Assembly: GCA_035628505.1 (NCBI GenBank)
Contig: DASPJR010000011.1
Location: 5,916-69,915, forward strand
Direction: 5' to 3'
Source: DASPJR01 sp035628505
GTDB taxonomy: Bacteria; Planctomycetota; SZUA-567; H5-PLA8
Length of the DNA stretch: 64,000 bases
Below, one piece after another: positions 60,520 to 64,000 of the stretch. Below the pieces are notes generated by a model. The model worked only from the letters and a program-made list of their open reading frames with translations, had not been told where the DNA came from and ran no database searches. The stretch's first letter is position 1. Each line of letters starts with the position of its first letter. The position numbers and the translations under genes are program-made.

Positions 60520-63500
60520 TTATTTGTGAATGACGATGTTCCCCCTCTCGATGGCCGTGCCGGCCTGCATCTCGTCGTCGCTAGTGCCGGCCTTGTTGTC
60601 GTAGAGCACGGCTCCGCTCGCCTTATCCCAGATCTTAATGCGGATCTTGTCCGACCCGCCGTTGCCGCCACTGCCATCAGTGCAGGTGAGCATAAAGCCG
60701 TAATCACCGGCGCCATTCACCTTGCCTGAACCCTTGTACTTCGCATTCGCACCCGCCACGACAAGCCATTCGTACGAGGTGCTTTCGAACTGCAGGTTTC
60801 CTGCATTGAACTGGAAGCTCGTGCTGCCTGTCGGGACGTTCGCACCTTTCTGGTACCGGGAGGTGAATCCGAAAGTCGCCTTGCCGGTGGCGGACAGATC
60901 AGCAGCGTACGCTCCGGCGGGCGACGTAAACGATCCGCTGCCCGTGACGAAGCCGCCGGATGGATCGTAGATCACCACGTAATCAAACGTCTTCACTGCA
61001 GACCCGCCGTCTTTGTCGGTCAACGTAAGCGTCACGCTGTAAACGCCCGGAGCAGTAAAAATATGCGACCCCTGCACCGTGCTCGCGCCATTTGCACTCT
61101 CGATGATTCCGGCCGTGCTCATGCTATCGTCCCAGTTCCAAACGGCTGTATGCGTGTCGAGCAGGCCCGCGTCTGTGAACGTGGCACTGCCATAAACCAT
61201 CGTTCCCACCGGCGCCAGCGCCGTTGAGACCGAGATCGCGCTGAGCACTGGCGGCTGGTTGCCGAAGCTGATCGAGACGGTGGCCGGTTCGCTGCGTGCG
61301 CCGGCTGAATCCACTGCGACGAATGCAAAGGAGAACGTTCCCACTGATTTCAGCGGCGGAGTAAACGTTGCCACGCTGCCATTGAGCTGAACGCTTCCGC
61401 CATTCGGGTCGGCGCTGAGCAGGAACGAGAGGTTCGAACCGTCTTCGATGTCAGAGCCGCTCAGCGTGAGAGAAACCAGCTGGTCTTCGGGGAACTGCAG
61501 GCTTTGACCATTTGCCACAGGCGTGTCATTCACCGCACGAACCTTGATGAACACCGCGGCCGGGGCACTGTCGCGCGCGCCGTCGTTGGCTAGAAAGGAG
61601 AAGCTGTCGGTTCCGAAGTAGTTTGCATGCGGCGTGTAAATTAGGTCCGCGCCCGAACCCGACAACGTGCCGTGCGCCGGTCCATCCACGACAGCGTAGG
61701 AAAGCGCCGCATTATCGATATCAGTTGCAACAAGTTTTACTTTCAGTGGCGTGTCTTCGTCAGTGGCCACATTCTGTGGCGCTGCCTGCGGCGGGTCGTT
61801 GACGGGAGTGATCGACAGTTTCACCCATGCCGGCGCGCTCGCCACGCCCGCCGAGTCGATCACCCGGAAACTGAACGCGTGCGAGTCGGTATCGTCCGGC
61901 GCGGGAATGTAGCGAACCACAGGCAGCGCTCCGGTTTCGAGCGTGCCCAGCGTTGGCTGCGTGAGGATTTCATACGTGAGCGGATCACCATCGACATCGA
62001 AGCCGCTCAGCACAATGTCCACCGGCGTGTCTTCGATGAGTGTCACCGTTTGCGCATGCGCCACCGGCGCGTCATTGACCGGCAGCACAATAAGCTGAAC
62101 GCGCATTTCACCGGACGAACTGCGTCCGTCGAGTACTTCGTAGGTGATGAAATCATCGCCGCAGAAATCCCGATCGGGCGTGTACGTGAGCGACCCGTCA
62201 CTGTTGAGCACCACCATTCCGTGAGCGGCCGAGGCGGCCAGAACCGCTGATAACGCATCGCCGTCGATGTCGCTGGCGCCCGCGAGCAGTCCAGGCGCAG
62301 GAACGATCAGTGCGTTGTCTTCATCGAGCATGAATTCGAACTCGCGAGCGACGGGTGCGTCGTTGACAGCGGCGACAGAGACAAACACCGTCGCGGTGTT
62401 CGATTCTTCTTCACCATCGAAAACAGTAAACGTGAACGAGTCGCTTCCGAAGAAATCGGGCTCGGGCGTGTAGACGAACGAGCCATCGTTCAAAAGGCCA
62501 ACGCTGCCATGCCGCGGCATCGCCTTGAGAATGGCCGAAAGCGCATCGCCGTCTGCGTCACTGGCTCCGGCCAGAACTCCCGGCGCATCCACGATGAGCG
62601 ATGCGTCTTCGTCTGTATTGAATTCCAGATCGCCCGCCACTGGGGGCTCGTTGGCATTGAGAATCGTGAGCGTGAAGAAGGCAGAGACAGAGGCTACACT
62701 CTTGGTTTCGCCGGGAACCTTGGGCGTCTCTTCCTTCGGGTCAATAGGTTCGGCCGGCGCCGCCGGAGCCACTTCGCGCTTTTCAGCCTCGTTGGGTTTA
62801 AACGGTCCTGAGGTGGCTACAACTTCAATGGTCGTGCTGCCGACATAATCCTGAGGCGGCATGCCGCTGAACACGAAATTTACATCGTCGAACGTGAGCC
62901 ATTCCGGCAGGTTAGGTGCGCTGAACTGGAATGCATCGCCGTCGGCGTCCGAGAAGCCTGAGATATCGATGCGGAATTTGACGAAGGTGTTTTCGAGGAA
63001 TGCCTGGTCCTGAAGCACGCCGTTGAATGTCGGCGGGTCATCGACGCCCTTTAAGTACAGCTCGACAATTGTTTCAGCCGAGCGCTCCCAGCCGTCGCTC
63101 ACCGTGTACGCAAAGAAATCGCCACCATAGAAGTTCGGCGCGGGCGTGTAGACAAAGCTGCCATCTCTCTCGAGCGTAACGATGCCGAACTTCGGCTTGA
63201 GCGTGAGCGACGCGGCAATGGCGTCGCCATCGGCGTCATAATCATTGTCCATGACCTTGCCGCTGACCGGCTCGTCTTCGATGCCATAGAAGTTGTCGTG
63301 CTTGGCCACGGGTGCATCGTTGACGGGGTTTACAGTAATGGTAACCCACCCTTCGGCCCGATCGCCGGCGACATCGACGGCATAGTAGGAAAACCCGTCG
63401 AAGCCGTAGAAATTGCCATTAGGCGTGTAGTTAAAGGACCCATCCGTGTTCAAGATAACTGAGCCATGAGAAGGAGGCACGCCAAGCGCGGCAATCAGCC

Positions 63501-64000
63501 CATCGCCATCCGCATCGCTGTCGTTGCGCAGGACACCGTTTGCAGCGTCAACCGTGAGGGTTAAATCTTCTGCGATCGTGTACGAATCATACCCGGTAGT
63601 GGGTGGTTCGTTGGTGACGGTAACAGTAAATCGTGCGCTCGCCGTATTTCCGGAGAAATCGGTGGCGAAAACTTCCATCTCGGTGACACCGATCGGGAAC
63701 CAGCGCGTGTCCGGACTGAATTCGAGCACCGGAGACAAATCGACAAAATCAAAGACGTGTGGTGCAAGAGCGACCCAGGCGCCGCCGTTTTCTGTCGCAT
63801 GGACGAAAATTTCTTCAGCTGTGACAATTGGCGGAGTGGTATCTACAACTTGTACTTCGAAAGAAGCTGAACCAGTGTTCCCAGCCGCATCCACCGCCGT
63901 GCAGATAACGGTTGTGGTTCCGAACGAAAAGGTGAAACCAGGTGGTGGAAAGCATACGGCCCTCAGGACCCCGTCAACAGCATCCACTGCCAGGATATTA
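60520..64000 (-). CDS. Large cadherin/VCBS-type surface protein, N-terminus outside the window
   Basis: At least 1160 residues are visible and the frame is open to the right edge, so the N-terminus is missing. Its visible N-terminal part has a HYR-like domain ('GNTGSASFEVQVVDTTPP'). It is followed by about eight tandem cadherin-like/VCBS units of about 95 residues, each with 'NDAPVA'-like and 'DADGD' calcium-site motifs and 'GSFVYTP' or similar. A PKD-like domain lies near residue 920 from the visible start ('TAVWNWDDSMSTAG'). The end, 'ERGNIVIHK', has no LPXTG motif or sorting signal that I recognise. Such proteins are large adhesins or envelope proteins. The low terminal-region similarity between units suggests old divergence. 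Confidence 0.9.
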   Translation of the reverse strand, partial: NILAVDAVDGVLRAVCFPPPGFTFSFGTTTVICTAVDAAGNTGSASFEVQVVDTTPPIVTAEEIFVHATENGGAWVALAPHVFDFVDLSPVLEFSPDTRWFPIGVTEMEVFATDFSGNTASARFTVTVTNEPPTTGYDSYTIAEDLTLTVDAANGVLRNDSDADGDGLIAALGVPPSHGSVILNTDGSFNYTPNGNFYGFDGFSYYAVDVAGDRAEGWVTITVNPVNDAPVAKHDNFYGIEDEPVSGKVMDNDYDADGDAIAASLTLKPKFGIVTLERDGSFVYTPAPNFYGGDFFAYTVSDGWERSAETIVELYLKGVDDPPTFNGVLQDQAFLENTFVKFRIDISGFSDADGDAFQFSAPNLPEWLTFDDVNFVFSGMPPQDYVGSTTIEVVATSGPFKPNEAEKREVAPAAPAEPIDPKEETPKVPGETKSVASVSAFFTLTILNANEPPVAGDLEFNTDEDASLIVDAPGVLAGASDADGDALSAILKAMPRHGSVGLLNDGSFVYTPEPDFFGSDSFTFTVFDGEEESNTATVFVSVAAVNDAPVAREFEFMLDEDNALIVPAPGLLAGASDIDGDALSAVLAASAAHGMVVLNSDGSLTYTPDRDFCGDDFITYEVLDGRSSSGEMRVQLIVLPVNDAPVAHAQTVTLIEDTPVDIVLSGFDVDGDPLTYEILTQPTLGTLETGALPVVRYIPAPDDTDSHAFSFRVIDSAGVASAPAWVKLSITPVNDPPQAAPQNVATDEDTPLKVKLVATDIDNAALSYAVVDGPAHGTLSGSGADLIYTPHANYFGTDSFSFLANDGARDSAPAAVFIKVRAVNDTPVANGQSLQFPEDQLVSLTLSGSDIEDGSNLSFLLSADPNGGSVQLNGSVATFTPPLKSVGTFSFAFVAVDSAGARSEPATVSISFGNQPPVLSAISVSTALAPVGTMVYGSATFTDAGLLDTHTAVWNWDDSMSTAGIIESANGASTVQGSHIFTAPGVYSVTLTLTDKDGGSAVKTFDYVVIYDPSGGFVTGSGSFTSPAGAYAADLSATGKATFGFTSRYQKGANVPTGSTSFQFNAGNLQFESTSYEWLVVAGANAKYKGSGKVNGAGDYGFMLTCTDGSGGNGGSDKIRIKIWDKASGAVLYDNKAGTSDDEMQAGTAIERGNIVIHK

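Noticed and set aside
1..64000. tRNA, rRNA or insertion sequence
   Set aside because: No rRNA-like stretch, cloverleaf or transposase was recognised; a tRNA scan could still find one that I missed.

Overview
The window looks like a high-GC chromosomal segment of a PVC-group bacterium, most likely a Planctomycetota-like lineage. The evidence is a very large PVC-type haem-binding dehydrogenase-like protein (20355-23462), a XylR-like LacI/AraC hybrid regulator (51502-52668), pseudopilin-type proteins with long C-terminal parts, a YdjY-domain lipoprotein-like protein, several Uma2-family genes, and a giant cadherin/VCBS-type surface protein. I saw no rRNA, tRNA, transposase, phage gene or CRISPR array. 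Species or class cannot be fixed from the sequence alone.

Left part (1-6.4 kb): a truncated polytopic membrane protein, a secreted YdjY-domain protein, a CPBP membrane protease, three secreted or outer-membrane proteins of unknown function, and a 24-residue lysine-rich peptide gene with its own ribosome site and terminator. Then come dnaE (6.5-10.3 kb), a Uma2 gene, and a minus-strand chaperone block read as groEL, groES, a second divergent groEL, dnaJ, grpE (17.3 down to 11.3 kb). Next are another Uma2 gene, a membrane/HEAT protein, the PVC haem protein, a soluble multi-PAS hybrid histidine kinase and two unknown proteins.

Middle (28.7-38.6 kb): a compact regulatory cluster hpf - ptsN-like EIIA - yvcK - HPr, two small secreted proteins coupled by a TTGA overlap, serS, a LigC-type ATP-dependent DNA ligase, a dynamin-like GTPase, a PilN-like protein and a pseudopilin. 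From 42.5 down to 38.7 kb there is a molybdenum-cofactor run (moeA, Uma2, moaC) plus a 2-hydroxyacid dehydrogenase. After that come a stand-alone Eco57I-type adenine methylase, a nucleotide-sugar cluster (rfbA, rfbB, rmlD-like), a cupin/Gfo-Idh-MocA pair, a GT4 glycosyltransferase and the XylR-like regulator with a palindromic operator.

Right part (52.9-64 kb): a 1533-residue GspK/PilX-like protein fused to a LamG-like region, a secreted unknown, and a three-gene, overlapping minus-strand operon. That operon encodes a TIGR04222-type membrane protein with a Gly/Ser/Cys tail, a DUF692 (MNIO) iron enzyme and a DUF2063-like partner. This is the best candidate in the window for an undescribed peptide/protein-modification system. 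The window ends inside a large adhesin-like gene.

The intergenic space is unusually repeat-rich: three copies of a ~140-bp three-hairpin element, a ~106-bp dyad found once between genes and once in frame inside a coding sequence, a 'gaactttagttcgc' palindrome, 'ctttgcgtctttgcg' blocks, and imperfect tandem repeats with a 7-base period but different unit sequences at many places.
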